Source: Pseudomonas libanensis (GTDB lineage: Bacteria > Pseudomonadota > Gammaproteobacteria > Pseudomonadales > Pseudomonadaceae). From it: 64,000 bases of DNA. The position numbers were made by a program, and so were the translations under genes. Location of the stretch: assembly GCF_001439685.1 (NCBI RefSeq), contig NZ_JYLH01000015.1, positions 1 through 64,000 of the forward strand, read 5' to 3'. The notes beneath the pieces were generated by a model. That model searched no databases. It had not been told where the DNA came from and worked only from the letters and a program-made list of their open reading frames with translations. Positions 43,283-53,549 of the stretch are shown here, one piece after another (positions within the stretch are counted from its first letter, which is position 1; every line of letters begins with the position of its first letter).

Positions 43283-45253
43283 ATGGCCGGGCTGATTCCC
43301 CAGAGCTTTATTGACGACCTTCTGAACCGCACCGACATCGTCGATGTTGTCAGCTCACGCGTACAACTGAAAAAAGCCGGCAAGAACTACACCGCCTGCT
43401 GCCCGTTCCATAAAGAAAAAACCCCATCGTTCAGCGTCAGCCCCGACAAACAGTTCTATTACTGCTTCGGTTGCGGCGCCGGCGGCAACGCCCTCGGCTT
43501 CCTGATGGACCACGACAACCTGGACTTCCCCCAGGCCGTCGAGGACCTGGCCAAAGCCGCCGGCATGGAAATCCCCCGCGAAGAAAGTGGCCGCCCGCAC
43601 AAACCCAGGCAGCCCACCGACTCGCCCCTGTATCCGCTGTTGACGGCCGCTGCCGATTTTTATCGCCAGGCTCTCAAGAGCCACCCGCAGCGCAAGGCCG
43701 CCGTTGACTACCTCAAGGGACGCGGCCTCACTGGTGAAATCGCCCGCGACTTCGGCCTCGGGTTCGCCCCACCTGGGTGGGACAATCTGTACAAGCACCT
43801 GAGCAGCGATACCCTCCAGCAAAAAGCCATGATCGATGCCGGCCTGTTGGTGGAGAACGCCGAGACCGGCAAGCGCTACGATCGTTTTCGCGACCGCGTG
43901 ATGTTTCCGATCCGCGACAGCCGTGGCCGTATCATCGCCTTTGGTGGCCGCGTACTCGGTGACGACAAGCCCAAGTACCTGAACTCCCCGGAGACCCCGG
44001 TGTTCCACAAGGGCCAGGAACTCTACGGCCTGTTCGAAGCGCGCAAGAACAACCGCAACCTCGACGAGATCATCGTGGTTGAAGGCTACATGGACGTGAT
44101 AGCCCTGGCCCAGCAAGGCCTGCGCAACGCGGTGGCAACCCTCGGCACCGCCACCAGCGAAGAGCACTTGAAGCGCCTGTTTCGCGTCGTGCCCAGCGTG
44201 CTGTTCTGCTTCGACGGTGACCAGGCCGGCCGCAATGCCGCCTGGCGCGCGCTTGAGGCCACGCTGTCGAGCCTGCAGGACGGGCGCCGTGCACGCTTTT
44301 TGTTCCTGCCCGAAGGCGAGGACCCGGACACACTGGTGCGCTCGGAAGGCACCGACGCGTTTCGTGCGCGCATCAATCAACATGCGCAGCCGCTGGCAGA
44401 TTATTTTTTCCAGCAACTGACCGAAGAAGCCGACCCGCGCTCCCTCGAGGGCAAGGCCCATATGGCCACCCTCGCCGCGCCGCTGATCGACAAGGTCCCG
44501 GGCGCCAACTTGCGCACCCTGATGCGCCAGCGCCTGCTGGAGATCACCGGCTTGAGCGGCGAAGCCGTAAGTCAGCTGGTGCACAGCGCACCACAGGATG
44601 CGCCGCCGGCCTACGACCCCGGCATGGATTACGACGCCATGCCGGACTATGCCGACTTTCACCAACCCCAGGAGGCCTTTGCGCCCCAGCAGGAGTGGAC
44701 GCCAAAGAAACCCGGCGCCGGCGGCAAGAAATGGGACAAGAAACCCTGGAGCAAGAACGGCAAGCGCGGCGATCGCGATGAAGCCTACGCTCCACGCACG
44801 CCGGTGGCGGTAGAAGCCCCGACACTTATTGCGCTGCGTACACTGATTCACCACCCGCAATTGGCCGGCAAGGTTGAGAGTGCCGACCATTTTGCCAACG
44901 AGAGCAACACCTATGCCCAGGTGCTGATTGCCCTGATCGAGGCGGTGCAAAAAAATCCTAAGCTAAACTCAATTCAGCTTATGGCTCGCTGGCATGGCAC
45001 GGAACAGGGCCGCTTATTGAAAGCCCTGGCGGAAAAGGAGTGGCTAATTGACGGCGATAACCTTGAACAACAGTTTTTAGACACCATTAATAGGTTATCC
45101 GCGGGTCAGCATACACAGACCCTCGATGAGCTCATCAAGAGAGCCAGGCAGCCGGGATTGTCGGCTGAAGAGCAAATTCAGATAGCAAAACAGATGCGCG
45201 ACCTCTTAAAACAGAATGTTTCCGCATCAAACCCGACCTCAGCTGGCGTGTGA
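43283..45253 (+). CDS. dnaG: DNA primase
   Basis: Makes RNA primers at replication forks. It has 656 residues. An N-terminal CHC2 zinc ribbon (CPFHKEKTPSFSV, CFGCGAGG) is followed by the RNA polymerase core with TOPRIM motifs (VEGYMDVIAL near 270, CFDGDQAGRNA near 311). A variable, Pro/Lys-rich linker (about 445-515) precedes the C-terminal DnaB-binding helical domain. Confidence 0.97.
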   Translation: MAGLIPQSFIDDLLNRTDIVDVVSSRVQLKKAGKNYTACCPFHKEKTPSFSVSPDKQFYYCFGCGAGGNALGFLMDHDNLDFPQAVEDLAKAAGMEIPREESGRPHKPRQPTDSPLYPLLTAAADFYRQALKSHPQRKAAVDYLKGRGLTGEIARDFGLGFAPPGWDNLYKHLSSDTLQQKAMIDAGLLVENAETGKRYDRFRDRVMFPIRDSRGRIIAFGGRVLGDDKPKYLNSPETPVFHKGQELYGLFEARKNNRNLDEIIVVEGYMDVIALAQQGLRNAVATLGTATSEEHLKRLFRVVPSVLFCFDGDQAGRNAAWRALEATLSSLQDGRRARFLFLPEGEDPDTLVRSEGTDAFRARINQHAQPLADYFFQQLTEEADPRSLEGKAHMATLAAPLIDKVPGANLRTLMRQRLLEITGLSGEAVSQLVHSAPQDAPPAYDPGMDYDAMPDYADFHQPQEAFAPQQEWTPKKPGAGGKKWDKKPWSKNGKRGDRDEAYAPRTPVAVEAPTLIALRTLIHHPQLAGKVESADHFANESNTYAQVLIALIEAVQKNPKLNSIQLMARWHGTEQGRLLKALAEKEWLIDGDNLEQQFLDTINRLSAGQHTQTLDELIKRARQPGLSAEEQIQIAKQMRDLLKQNVSASNPTSAGV

Positions 45254-45267
45254 GGTCATAGCTCGGG

Positions 45268-45273
45268 TATAAT
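45268..45273 (+). promoter_or_regulatory. Possible -10 element of an rpoD promoter
   Basis: A perfect TATAAT lies 48 nt before the rpoD ATG, in the dnaG-rpoD gap. No good -35 hexamer stands at 16-18 bp upstream, so it may be a weak or activator-dependent promoter in addition to read-through from dnaG. Confidence 0.4.
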
Positions 45274-45320
45274 CCTCGGCTTGTTTTTTGCCCGCCAAGA
45301 CCTTCAGTGGATAGGGTGTT

Positions 45321-47171
45321 ATGTCCGGAAAAGCGCAACAGCAGTCTCGTATCAAAGAGTTGATCACACTAGGTCGTGAGCAGGGTTACCTGACTTACGC
45401 GGAGGTCAACGACCACCTGCCTGAGGATATTTCAGATCCAGAGCAGGTGGAAGACATCATCCGCATGATTAATGACATGGGGATCAACGTATTCGAAGTC
45501 GCGCCAGATAAGGACTCCCTTATGCTGGCCGACGCTGATACCGACGAGGCCGCCGCTGAGGAAGCTGCTGCCGCGCTGGCTGCAGTAGAGACCGATATTG
45601 GCCGCACGACGGACCCAGTACGCATGTATATGCGTGAAATGGGTACCGTCGAGCTGCTGACACGCGAAGGCGAAATCGAAATCGCCAAGCGTATCGAAGA
45701 GGGCATCCGTGAAGTGATGGGCGCAATCGCGCACTTCCCTGGCACGGTTGACCACATTCTCTCCGAGTACACCCGCGTCACCACCGAAGGTGGCCGCCTG
45801 TCCGACGTCCTGAGCGGTTATATCGACCCGGACGACGGCATTGCGCCGCCTGCCGCCGAAGTACCGCCGCCTGTCGACCCGAAAGCGCCGAAAGCGGACG
45901 ACGACACCGACGACGACGAGGCTGAAGCCAGCAGCGACGACGAAGATGAAGTCGAGAGCGGTCCGGACCCTGTTGTCGCGGCCCAGCGTTTTGGTGCGGT
46001 TTCCGATCAAATGGAAATCACCCGCAAGGCGTTGAAGAAGCACGGTCGTGGCAACAAGCAGGCAATTGCCGAGCTGGTGGCCCTGGCTGAGCTGTTCATG
46101 CCGATCAAACTGGTGCCCAAGCAGTTCGAAGGCCTGGTTGAGCGCGTTCGCAGTGCCCTTGAGCGTTTGCGTGCCCAAGAGCGTGCAATCATGCAGCTCT
46201 GTGTGCGTGATGCGCGTATGCCGCGTACCGACTTCCTGCGCCAGTTCCCGGGCAACGAAGTTGACGAAAGCTGGACTGACGCACTGGCCAAGGGCAAGGC
46301 GAAATACGCCGAAGCCATCGGTCGCCTGCAGCCGGACATCATTCGTTGCCAGCAGAAGCTGATCGCGTTGCAGACCGAAACCGGTCTGACGATTGCCGAG
46401 ATCAAGGACATCAACCGTCGCATGTCGATCGGTGAGGCCAAGGCCCGCCGCGCGAAGAAAGAGATGGTTGAAGCGAACTTGCGCCTGGTGATCTCTATTG
46501 CCAAGAAGTACACCAACCGTGGCCTGCAGTTCCTCGACCTGATCCAGGAAGGCAACATCGGCCTGATGAAGGCGGTGGACAAGTTCGAATACCGTCGCGG
46601 CTACAAGTTCTCGACTTATGCCACCTGGTGGATCCGTCAGGCGATCACTCGCTCGATCGCCGACCAGGCCCGCACCATCCGTATCCCGGTGCACATGATC
46701 GAGACCATCAACAAGCTCAACCGTATTTCCCGGCAGATGTTGCAGGAAATGGGCCGTGAACCGACCCCGGAAGAGCTGGGCGAACGCATGGAAATGCCTG
46801 AGGATAAAATCCGCAAGGTATTGAAGATCGCTAAAGAGCCGATCTCCATGGAAACGCCGATTGGTGATGACGAAGACTCCCATCTGGGTGACTTCATCGA
46901 GGACTCGACCATGCAGTCGCCAATCGATGTCGCCACCGTTGAGAGCCTGAAAGAAGCGACCCGCGACGTGCTGTCCGGCCTCACTGCCCGTGAAGCCAAG
47001 GTACTGCGCATGCGTTTCGGCATCGACATGAATACCGACCACACCCTTGAGGAAGTCGGTAAGCAGTTTGACGTGACCCGCGAGCGGATCCGTCAGATCG
47101 AAGCCAAGGCGCTGCGCAAGTTGCGCCACCCGACGCGAAGCGAGCATCTGCGCTCCTTCCTCGACGAGTGA
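45321..47171 (+). CDS. rpoD: RNA polymerase primary sigma factor (sigma70)
   Basis: Housekeeping sigma factor. It has 616 residues. Region 1.1 (QQQSRIKELITLGREQGYL) is followed by an acidic non-conserved region (DDDTDDDEAEASSDDEDE, about 193-213). Regions 2.1-2.4 include the core-binding and -10 helices (NIGLMKAVDKFEYRRGYKFS, TYATWWIRQAITR), and region 4.2 ends in the -35 helix (TRERIRQIEAKALRKLRHP). A strong terminator follows. Confidence 0.98.
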   Translation: MSGKAQQQSRIKELITLGREQGYLTYAEVNDHLPEDISDPEQVEDIIRMINDMGINVFEVAPDKDSLMLADADTDEAAAEEAAAALAAVETDIGRTTDPVRMYMREMGTVELLTREGEIEIAKRIEEGIREVMGAIAHFPGTVDHILSEYTRVTTEGGRLSDVLSGYIDPDDGIAPPAAEVPPPVDPKAPKADDDTDDDEAEASSDDEDEVESGPDPVVAAQRFGAVSDQMEITRKALKKHGRGNKQAIAELVALAELFMPIKLVPKQFEGLVERVRSALERLRAQERAIMQLCVRDARMPRTDFLRQFPGNEVDESWTDALAKGKAKYAEAIGRLQPDIIRCQQKLIALQTETGLTIAEIKDINRRMSIGEAKARRAKKEMVEANLRLVISIAKKYTNRGLQFLDLIQEGNIGLMKAVDKFEYRRGYKFSTYATWWIRQAITRSIADQARTIRIPVHMIETINKLNRISRQMLQEMGREPTPEELGERMEMPEDKIRKVLKIAKEPISMETPIGDDEDSHLGDFIEDSTMQSPIDVATVESLKEATRDVLSGLTAREAKVLRMRFGIDMNTDHTLEEVGKQFDVTRERIRQIEAKALRKLRHPTRSEHLRSFLDE

Positions 47172-47177
47172 TACCAG

Positions 47178-47209
47178 AACCCCCGGCCCAGGCCGGGGGT
47201 TTTGTTTTG
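47178..47209 (+). terminator. rpoD terminator
   Basis: ACCCCCGGCC is mirrored perfectly by GGCCGGGGGT over a 2-nt loop, followed by TTTGTTTTG. It ends the macromolecular synthesis cluster. Confidence 0.9.
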
Positions 47210-47293
47210 CACAGATAAAATTCTTCGCCCCCCCCTCTCCCCTGAAATGCCCGTCTACACTCGAGTCATTCCCCGTGCCATAACGAGACCGTT

Positions 47294-50200
47294 ATGCCCA
47301 GATTGCCGACCGTGTTACTACTGTCGCTGCTGACCTGGACCGCAACGGCTGGCGCGTTGACTCTTACGGATGATGAGCGTAGCTGGTTGGCGGACCATCA
47401 GGAGCTGCGCCTCGGTGTGGACGCATCGTGGCCACCTTTCGAATACCGTGATGAAAACAGCCATTACCAGGGCCTGGCCGCTGACTATGTACGCCTGATC
47501 CAGGACCGCCTGGGTGTGCGGATCAAGCTGATCGAGCCAGCCAACTGGACTGCTGCGCTTGAGCAAGCCCGGAGCAACCAGCTCGACCTGCTACCCGGCA
47601 TCATGTCCACCCCGGAGCGCCAAGGTTTCCTGGCCTTCACACGTCCCTACCTGGACTTCCCCATTATCATCCTTGCCCATGAAGGCGGCGCAAAACCACG
47701 CAGCCTCAAGGATTTGTACGGGCTGAAAATTGCCGTGGTGGAAAACTACGCGCCCCATGAGTTGCTGCGTACCCACCATCCGGACCTGAATCTCGTCGCA
47801 ATGCCCAACGTCAGCTCGACGCTGCAAGCCCTGGCCACCGATGAAGTGGATGCGGTAGTCGGCGACCTGGCCTCGAGTGTCTGGAGCCTGCGCCAACTCA
47901 AACTCGATGGTTTGTACGTCAGCGGTGAAACGCCCTACCGCTACCAATTGGCGATGGGCGTCCCGCGGGATGAAAAAATACTGGTGGGCATCCTGGACAA
48001 AGTCCTCGCCGACCTCAGCCCAGCCGAAACCGATGCAATCCAGCAACACTGGGTCGGCAGCCTCACGGATCACCGCACGCTCTGGGCGGCCCTGCTGATG
48101 TACGGCCTGCCAGCGGTGTTGCTACTGAGCACCGTGTTGGCAGTGGTCATTCGGATCAATCGCCGGCTCAGCTCGGAAATCTCCCGCCGGGTCGCCCTTG
48201 AGCAAGAACTACGTAGCAGCGAGTACCACTATCGTGGCCTGGTGGAGAGCTTGTCTGCCATTGCCTGGGAAGCGAGCATCAGCGATTTCACCTACAGCTA
48301 TGTGTCACCCCATGCCGAAGACCTGCTCGGCTATCCCCGCGCCCATTGGCTGATTCCGGGCTTCTGGCGCAATATTATCCACCCTGCTGACTTGACCCGC
48401 GCCGAGGCGTATTGCTACCGGGAAACCCGTGCCAATCGCGATCATAGCGTCGACTACCGCGTCATCACCGCTGATGGCCGCTGCCTGTGGGTCCGCGATA
48501 TCGTCAGCCTGATCGAACATGGCCATGAGCCGGTGCTACGCGGCTTGATGATCGACATCAGCGAAGCCAAGCGCACCGAGGAAGCCTTGCAACTGTCCGA
48601 GCAGAAGTTTGCCTCAGTGTTTCAGCAATGCCCGGACATCCTGGTGATTGCGCGGCTGTCCGATGGCTGCCTGCTGGAGGTCAATAAGGCATTCGAAGAC
48701 CAGATTGGCCTGAGCGCCAACGAGGTCATAGGCAAAACCGCCACTGAGCTGAATATATGGGACGTCCAAGGTATTGGCCCGGATTTGCTGCACCGGGTGC
48801 AGACCACCAGTATCCGCAACCTGGAAATGCAGTTTCTGCGCAGTAACGGCCAGGCATTTACCGGGCTGATCTCCGCTGAGCCCTTCCAACTCGACACCAC
48901 CGAAGCTCTGGTGGTGGTGGTGCGCGACATCACTCAACTCAAGGAAACCCAACAGCGGCTGCAAACCTCCGAAGAGAAATTTGCCAAGGCGTTCCATGCC
49001 TCCCCCGATGGCTTGCTGCTGAGCCGCCAGAGCGATGGACTGCTGATTGAGGTAAACGAAGGTTTCAGCCACCTGACCGGCTTCACCAGCGCCACCTCAC
49101 TGGATCAATCAGCTTCGGACCTGGGCATCTGGGTCGACTTCAACGAACGTAAGCTCATGCTGGAGTTGATGCATCGCGACGGCTTTGTCCGCGATTTCGT
49201 TTGCCATATCCGCCGCGCTGACGGCCAGATTCGTCTTTGCGAGGTGTCCAGTCGCCCGCTGCCCATTGGCGACGACGATTGCATGCTGACCATCGCCCGA
49301 GACATCACCGAACGCCAGTTAATGCAGGAAAAACTGCAACAGGCCGCCACGGTGTTCGAAAGCACCGCCGAAGGCGTCTTGATCACCGACACCCGACAGA
49401 ACATCAGCGCCGTCAATCGCGCCTTCAGTGAGATTACCGGCTACAGCGAGACCGAAGCCCTCGGCCATACCCCACGTCTGCTTGCCTCCGGGCTGCATGA
49501 CAGCGCGTTCTACGCGGCGATGTGGCATCAACTGACGGCCCACGGTCACTGGCAAGGCGAGATTTCCAACCGTCGCAAAAACGGCGAGGTGTATCCGAGT
49601 TGGCTGACCATCAGCGCCGTGCGTAACCACGACCAGTTGATCACACACTTCGTGGCCGTGTTTGCTGACATCTCCAGCCTCAAGCTGGCCCAGGCACGCC
49701 TTGACTATCAGGCCCACCATGACCCGTTGACCGGCCTGCCCAACCGTACCCTGTTTGAAAATCGACTGCAGGCCGCCCTCAATGGCCAGCAGGAAAGCGG
49801 CAAACAGGGTGCGGTGTTGTTTCTCGACCTCGACCGCTTCAAACACATTAATGACAGCCTCGGCCATCCGATAGGCGACCTGCTGCTCAAAGACATCGCC
49901 GTACGCCTCAAGGAGCAACTGCGGGACGTGGACACCGTGGCCCGCCTGGGTGGCGATGAATTCATCATTCTGCTTCCCGGCTTGCAACAGGCCAGCGATG
50001 CCCAGCACCTGGCGAATAAACTGCTCGATTGCTTTACACCGCCGTTCCAGGCCGGAGAGCACGAGTTCTTTATCAGCGCCAGTATCGGCACCAGCCTGTA
50101 CCCGCAGGACGGCACCGACGTTGCCACCCTGGTCAAAAACGCCGATGCCGCGATGTACCGCTCCAAAGCCAAGGGCCGCAACCGGGTCGAACACTACACC

Positions 50201-51037
50201 CGCGACCTGACAGCCCAGGCCAGTGAGCGCGTGGCGCTGGAACACGAACTGCGTCGCGCCATCGAACGTGACGAATTGAGCCTGTGTTACCAACCCAAGC
50301 GCAGCCTGGTGACCCAGGATCTGATCGGTGCCGAAGCCTTGATTCGCTGGCATCACCCGACCTTGGGCGAAGTCCCGCCCGAACACTTCATTGCCCTGGC
50401 CGAAGAGAACGGCATGATCCTGCAGATTGGCGACTGGGTACTGGAACAGGCCTGCCGCCAGCTGCATGTATGGCAGCAGGCTTTCGACGATTTCGGTCCA
50501 CTGTCGGTCAACCTTGCTGGCGCTCAACTGCGTCACCCCAAGCTGCTGTCACGCATCGAACAGTTGCTGCGCGATTACCGCCTGGAACCCGGCTGCCTAC
50601 AGCTAGAGATCACTGAAAACTTCATCATGAGCCAGGCAGAGGAAGCCCTGGAAGTACTGCACCAACTCAAGCGCCTGGGTGTCCAATTGGCAATCGACGA
50701 TTTCGGCACCGGTTATTCGTCCCTCAGCTACCTCAAGCGCCTGCCCCTGGACTTCCTCAAGATCGACCAATCCTTCGTCCGCGGCCTGCCCGATGACCCC
50801 CACGACGTCGCCATCGTGCGCGCCATCATCGCCCTCGGCCACAGCATGCAATTCACCATCATCGCCGAAGGCGTGGAGAACACAGCACAGCAAGCCTTCC
50901 TCGCGGCAGAAGGGTGCGAACAGATGCAAGGCTACATCGTCAGCCTGCCCCTGCCACCGGCGCTTTTTGCCGCAAACTTCCTTCGTACAAGGCAGGAGGA
51001 TTTTTCGGATGGCACACTGAAGAAACCATCGTTATAA
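47294..51037 (+). CDS. SBP-PAS-GGDEF-EAL membrane sensor, c-di-GMP enzyme
   Basis: Large predicted inner-membrane receptor of 1247 residues that makes and/or breaks cyclic di-GMP. In order: signal peptide (1-20), periplasmic amino-acid-binding-like SBP_bac_3 domain (about 30-255, LRLGVDASWPPFEYRD), transmembrane helix (about 263-290), four PAS modules (about 300-800), GGDEF domain and EAL domain. GGDEF is intact at 886-890, with an inhibitory-site RxxD at 877-880. EAL is at 1014-1016, with DDFGTGYSSL, KIDQSFVRG and IIAEGVE all kept. Both activities therefore look possible. The stop codon overlaps the tRNA promoter -10. The ligand is unknown. Confidence 0.9.
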   Translation: MPRLPTVLLLSLLTWTATAGALTLTDDERSWLADHQELRLGVDASWPPFEYRDENSHYQGLAADYVRLIQDRLGVRIKLIEPANWTAALEQARSNQLDLLPGIMSTPERQGFLAFTRPYLDFPIIILAHEGGAKPRSLKDLYGLKIAVVENYAPHELLRTHHPDLNLVAMPNVSSTLQALATDEVDAVVGDLASSVWSLRQLKLDGLYVSGETPYRYQLAMGVPRDEKILVGILDKVLADLSPAETDAIQQHWVGSLTDHRTLWAALLMYGLPAVLLLSTVLAVVIRINRRLSSEISRRVALEQELRSSEYHYRGLVESLSAIAWEASISDFTYSYVSPHAEDLLGYPRAHWLIPGFWRNIIHPADLTRAEAYCYRETRANRDHSVDYRVITADGRCLWVRDIVSLIEHGHEPVLRGLMIDISEAKRTEEALQLSEQKFASVFQQCPDILVIARLSDGCLLEVNKAFEDQIGLSANEVIGKTATELNIWDVQGIGPDLLHRVQTTSIRNLEMQFLRSNGQAFTGLISAEPFQLDTTEALVVVVRDITQLKETQQRLQTSEEKFAKAFHASPDGLLLSRQSDGLLIEVNEGFSHLTGFTSATSLDQSASDLGIWVDFNERKLMLELMHRDGFVRDFVCHIRRADGQIRLCEVSSRPLPIGDDDCMLTIARDITERQLMQEKLQQAATVFESTAEGVLITDTRQNISAVNRAFSEITGYSETEALGHTPRLLASGLHDSAFYAAMWHQLTAHGHWQGEISNRRKNGEVYPSWLTISAVRNHDQLITHFVAVFADISSLKLAQARLDYQAHHDPLTGLPNRTLFENRLQAALNGQQESGKQGAVLFLDLDRFKHINDSLGHPIGDLLLKDIAVRLKEQLRDVDTVARLGGDEFIILLPGLQQASDAQHLANKLLDCFTPPFQAGEHEFFISASIGTSLYPQDGTDVATLVKNADAAMYRSKAKGRNRVEHYTRDLTAQASERVALEHELRRAIERDELSLCYQPKRSLVTQDLIGAEALIRWHHPTLGEVPPEHFIALAEENGMILQIGDWVLEQACRQLHVWQQAFDDFGPLSVNLAGAQLRHPKLLSRIEQLLRDYRLEPGCLQLEITENFIMSQAEEALEVLHQLKRLGVQLAIDDFGTGYSSLSYLKRLPLDFLKIDQSFVRGLPDDPHDVAIVRAIIALGHSMQFTIIAEGVENTAQQAFLAAEGCEQMQGYIVSLPLPPALFAANFLRTRQEDFSDGTLKKPSL

Positions 51038-51038
51038 T
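51033..51038 (+). promoter_or_regulatory. -10 element of the tRNA promoter
   Basis: TATAAT 15 nt before the tRNA gene, with a GC-rich discriminator (CCGCGGCC) typical of stable-RNA promoters. It overlaps the TAA stop (51035-51037) of the preceding gene. A -35 (TGGCAC, 51010-51015, 17-bp spacing) is weak. Confidence 0.6.
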
Positions 51039-51052
51039 CCGCGGCCTACTGA

Positions 51053-51129
<77 letters not shown>

Positions 51130-51242
51130 AACAAGAAAGCCGCGCATTGCGCGGCTTTTGCGTGTCTGGCGTAGCGGTTCTTTCATCCGGACCAAGCCTG
51201 TACCATGCTTGCTCATTGCCGTCCGCACTGGAGCCTCCCCCC

Positions 51243-51689
51243 TTGTCCCCCCTAGACGAAATCGACCGCCAGCTCATCGCCGCCCTGCAGCTCAACGCTC
51301 GCGAAAGCGTGGCCATGCTCGCCCGGCAGTTGGGCATTGCGCGCACCACGGTGACGTCGCGCCTGGCACGCCTGGAGAAGACCCAGGTGATCAGCGGGTA
51401 TGGCGTGCGCCTGGGCCAACGCGTTGCAGATGGGGGATTGCAGGCTTATGTGGGGATTACCGTGCAACCACGCTCAGGCAAAGAGGTGCTGCGCAGGCTG
51501 AGTGCCATGGCGCAGGTGCAGCAGTTGTGTGCGGTCAGCGGCGAGTTCGATTACGTGGCATGGCTGCGCACCGATTCGCCGGAGCAACTGGATCAACTGC
51601 TCGATCAGATCGGCAGTGTCGACGGTGTGGAGAAAACTACCACCTCGATCATCCTCAGCAACAAATTGGATCGCGGACAGCCAATCTGA
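51243..51689 (+). CDS. Lrp/AsnC family regulator, likely of davBA
   Basis: Leucine-responsive type transcription factor of 148 residues when started at the TTG at 51243 (MSPLDEIDRQLIAALQLN). GGAG lies 9 nt upstream, and longer readings run back into the tRNA. An N-terminal helix-turn-helix (SVAMLARQLGIARTTVTSRLARLEK) and a C-terminal RAM domain (GGLQAYVGITVQPRSG, GEFDYVAWLRTD) are present. It lies just upstream of the lysine catabolic genes in the same orientation, which suggests it controls them. Confidence 0.9.
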   Translation: MSPLDEIDRQLIAALQLNARESVAMLARQLGIARTTVTSRLARLEKTQVISGYGVRLGQRVADGGLQAYVGITVQPRSGKEVLRRLSAMAQVQQLCAVSGEFDYVAWLRTDSPEQLDQLLDQIGSVDGVEKTTTSIILSNKLDRGQPI

Positions 51690-51835
51690 TCGACCACTTC
51701 GTCATATTGACAAAAATCAATGCATTCCGACGACACATTGCGTCTTATTAACGAGCGCAACGCTCCCTAAACTGGCTGCCATCTTTTCCTATACTCAACG
51801 GGCCATATCCCGCCGAGCCGTCAGTAAGGTCAGCC

Positions 51836-53539
51836 ATGAGCATTCCGTCCAGCACCATCAGCAAGACCAATCGCCACCCCGCAGACGGCAAGAAACCCAT
51901 CACCATTTTTGGCCCGGATTTCCCGTTTGCCTTTGATGACTGGATCGAACACCCCGCCGGGCTGGGCAGTATTCCCGCCGTCCACCATGGCGCCGAGGTG
52001 GCGATCGTGGGGGCCGGTATCGCGGGCCTGGTTGCAGCCTACGAGCTGATGAAGCTGGGCCTCAAGCCGGTGGTGTATGAAGCCTCGAAGATGGGTGGTC
52101 GTTTGCGCTCTCAAGCCTTTGAAGGCGCCGAGGGCATCATCGCCGAGCTGGGTGGCATGCGTTTTCCCGTGTCGTCCACCGCGTTCTACCATTACGTGGA
52201 CAAGCTGGGGCTGGAGACCAAACCCTTCCCCAACCCGCTGACCCCGGCGTCCGGCAGTACCGTGATCGATCTGGAAGGCCAGACCCACTACGCACAAAAA
52301 CTCTCTGATTTGCCGGCACTGTTCCAGGAAGTGGCCGATGCCTGGGCCGATGCCCTGGAAGCCGGCTCGCAGTTCGGTGATATCCAGCAGGCGATCCGCG
52401 ACCGCGACGTGCCGCGCCTCAAGGCACTATGGAACAAGCTGGTGCCGCTGTGGGATGACCGTACCTTCTACGACTTCGTCGCCACCTCCAAGGCCTTCGC
52501 CAAGCTGTCGTTCCATCATCGCGAGGTGTTTGGCCAGGTCGGCTTCGGCACGGGTGGCTGGGACTCGGATTTCCCCAACTCCATGCTGGAAATCTTCCGT
52601 GTGGTGATGACCAATTGCGATGACCATCAACACCTGGTCGTCGGCGGCGTGGCGCAAGTGCCCATGGGCATCTGGCGCCACGTGCCGGAGCGCTGCGCAC
52701 ACTGGCCAGCCGGCACCAGCCTCAGCTCGCTGCATAGAGGCGCACCACGGGCAGGCGTGAAACGCATTGCCCACGCCGCCGACGGCCGTTTCGCCGTCAC
52801 CGACAACTACGGCGACACCCGTGAATATGCCGCAGTGCTGACCACTTGCCAAAGCTGGCTGCTGACCACCCAGATCGAATGCGACGAAACCCTGTTCTCG
52901 CAAAAAATGTGGATGGCCCTGGACCGCACGCGCTACATGCAGTCATCGAAAACCTTTGTGATGGTCGACCGCCCATTCTGGAAAGACAAAGACCCGCAGA
53001 CCGGTCGCGACCTGATGAGCATGACCCTCACCGATCGCCTGACCCGCGGTACCTATCTGTTCGATAACGGTGACGACAAGCCGGGCGTGATTTGCCTGTC
53101 CTACTCGTGGATGAGCGATGCGCTGAAAATGCTGCCCCAACCTATCGATAAGCGCGTCAAGCTGGCCCTCGACGCGCTGAATAAGATCTATCCGAAAGTC
53201 GATATCAAGGCGCGCATCATCGGCGACCCGATTACCGTATCCTGGGAAGCCGACCCGCATTTCCTCGGCGCGTTCAAAGGCGCCCTGCCCGGTCACTATC
53301 GCTACAACCAGCGCATGTATGCGCACTTCATGCAGAAGGACATGCCCGCCGAACAACGTGGGATCTTCATCGCCGGCGATGATGTTTCCTGGACCCCGGC
53401 CTGGGTGGAAGGCGCGGTACAGACCTCGCTCAATGCGGTCTGGGGCATCATGACCCACTTCGGTGGCAGCACCCACCCAGAGAACCCGGGGCCAGGTGAT
53501 GTGTTCGATGAAATCGGGCCAATCGCCCTCGCCGAGTAA
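51836..53539 (+). CDS. davB: L-lysine 2-monooxygenase (flavin amine oxidase family)
   Basis: Predicted to convert L-lysine to 5-aminovaleramide. It has 567 residues. The FAD dinucleotide-binding loop VGAGIAGLVAAYE (58-70), the EASKMGGRLRS sequel and the C-terminal FAD segment IFIAGDDVSWTPAWVEGAVQT are clear. The family also contains tryptophan 2-monooxygenase (IaaM). Lysine is preferred because the downstream gene is a nitrilase-type DavA and the order regulator-davB-davA-pqqF matches P. putida. davA follows after 10 nt. Confidence 0.85.
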   Translation: MSIPSSTISKTNRHPADGKKPITIFGPDFPFAFDDWIEHPAGLGSIPAVHHGAEVAIVGAGIAGLVAAYELMKLGLKPVVYEASKMGGRLRSQAFEGAEGIIAELGGMRFPVSSTAFYHYVDKLGLETKPFPNPLTPASGSTVIDLEGQTHYAQKLSDLPALFQEVADAWADALEAGSQFGDIQQAIRDRDVPRLKALWNKLVPLWDDRTFYDFVATSKAFAKLSFHHREVFGQVGFGTGGWDSDFPNSMLEIFRVVMTNCDDHQHLVVGGVAQVPMGIWRHVPERCAHWPAGTSLSSLHRGAPRAGVKRIAHAADGRFAVTDNYGDTREYAAVLTTCQSWLLTTQIECDETLFSQKMWMALDRTRYMQSSKTFVMVDRPFWKDKDPQTGRDLMSMTLTDRLTRGTYLFDNGDDKPGVICLSYSWMSDALKMLPQPIDKRVKLALDALNKIYPKVDIKARIIGDPITVSWEADPHFLGAFKGALPGHYRYNQRMYAHFMQKDMPAEQRGIFIAGDDVSWTPAWVEGAVQTSLNAVWGIMTHFGGSTHPENPGPGDVFDEIGPIALAE

Positions 53540-53549
53540 GGAGTTGACC

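Noticed and set aside
43355..44950. 531-codon open frame antisense to dnaG
   Set aside because: Shadow of dnaG in a high-GC genome; composition is low in recognisable motifs and no promoter or ribosome site is seen.
45432..47147. 571-codon open frame antisense to rpoD
   Set aside because: GC-rich codon-phase shadow of a highly conserved gene. It shows no family features and no ribosome site, and the plus-strand rpoD explains the region fully.
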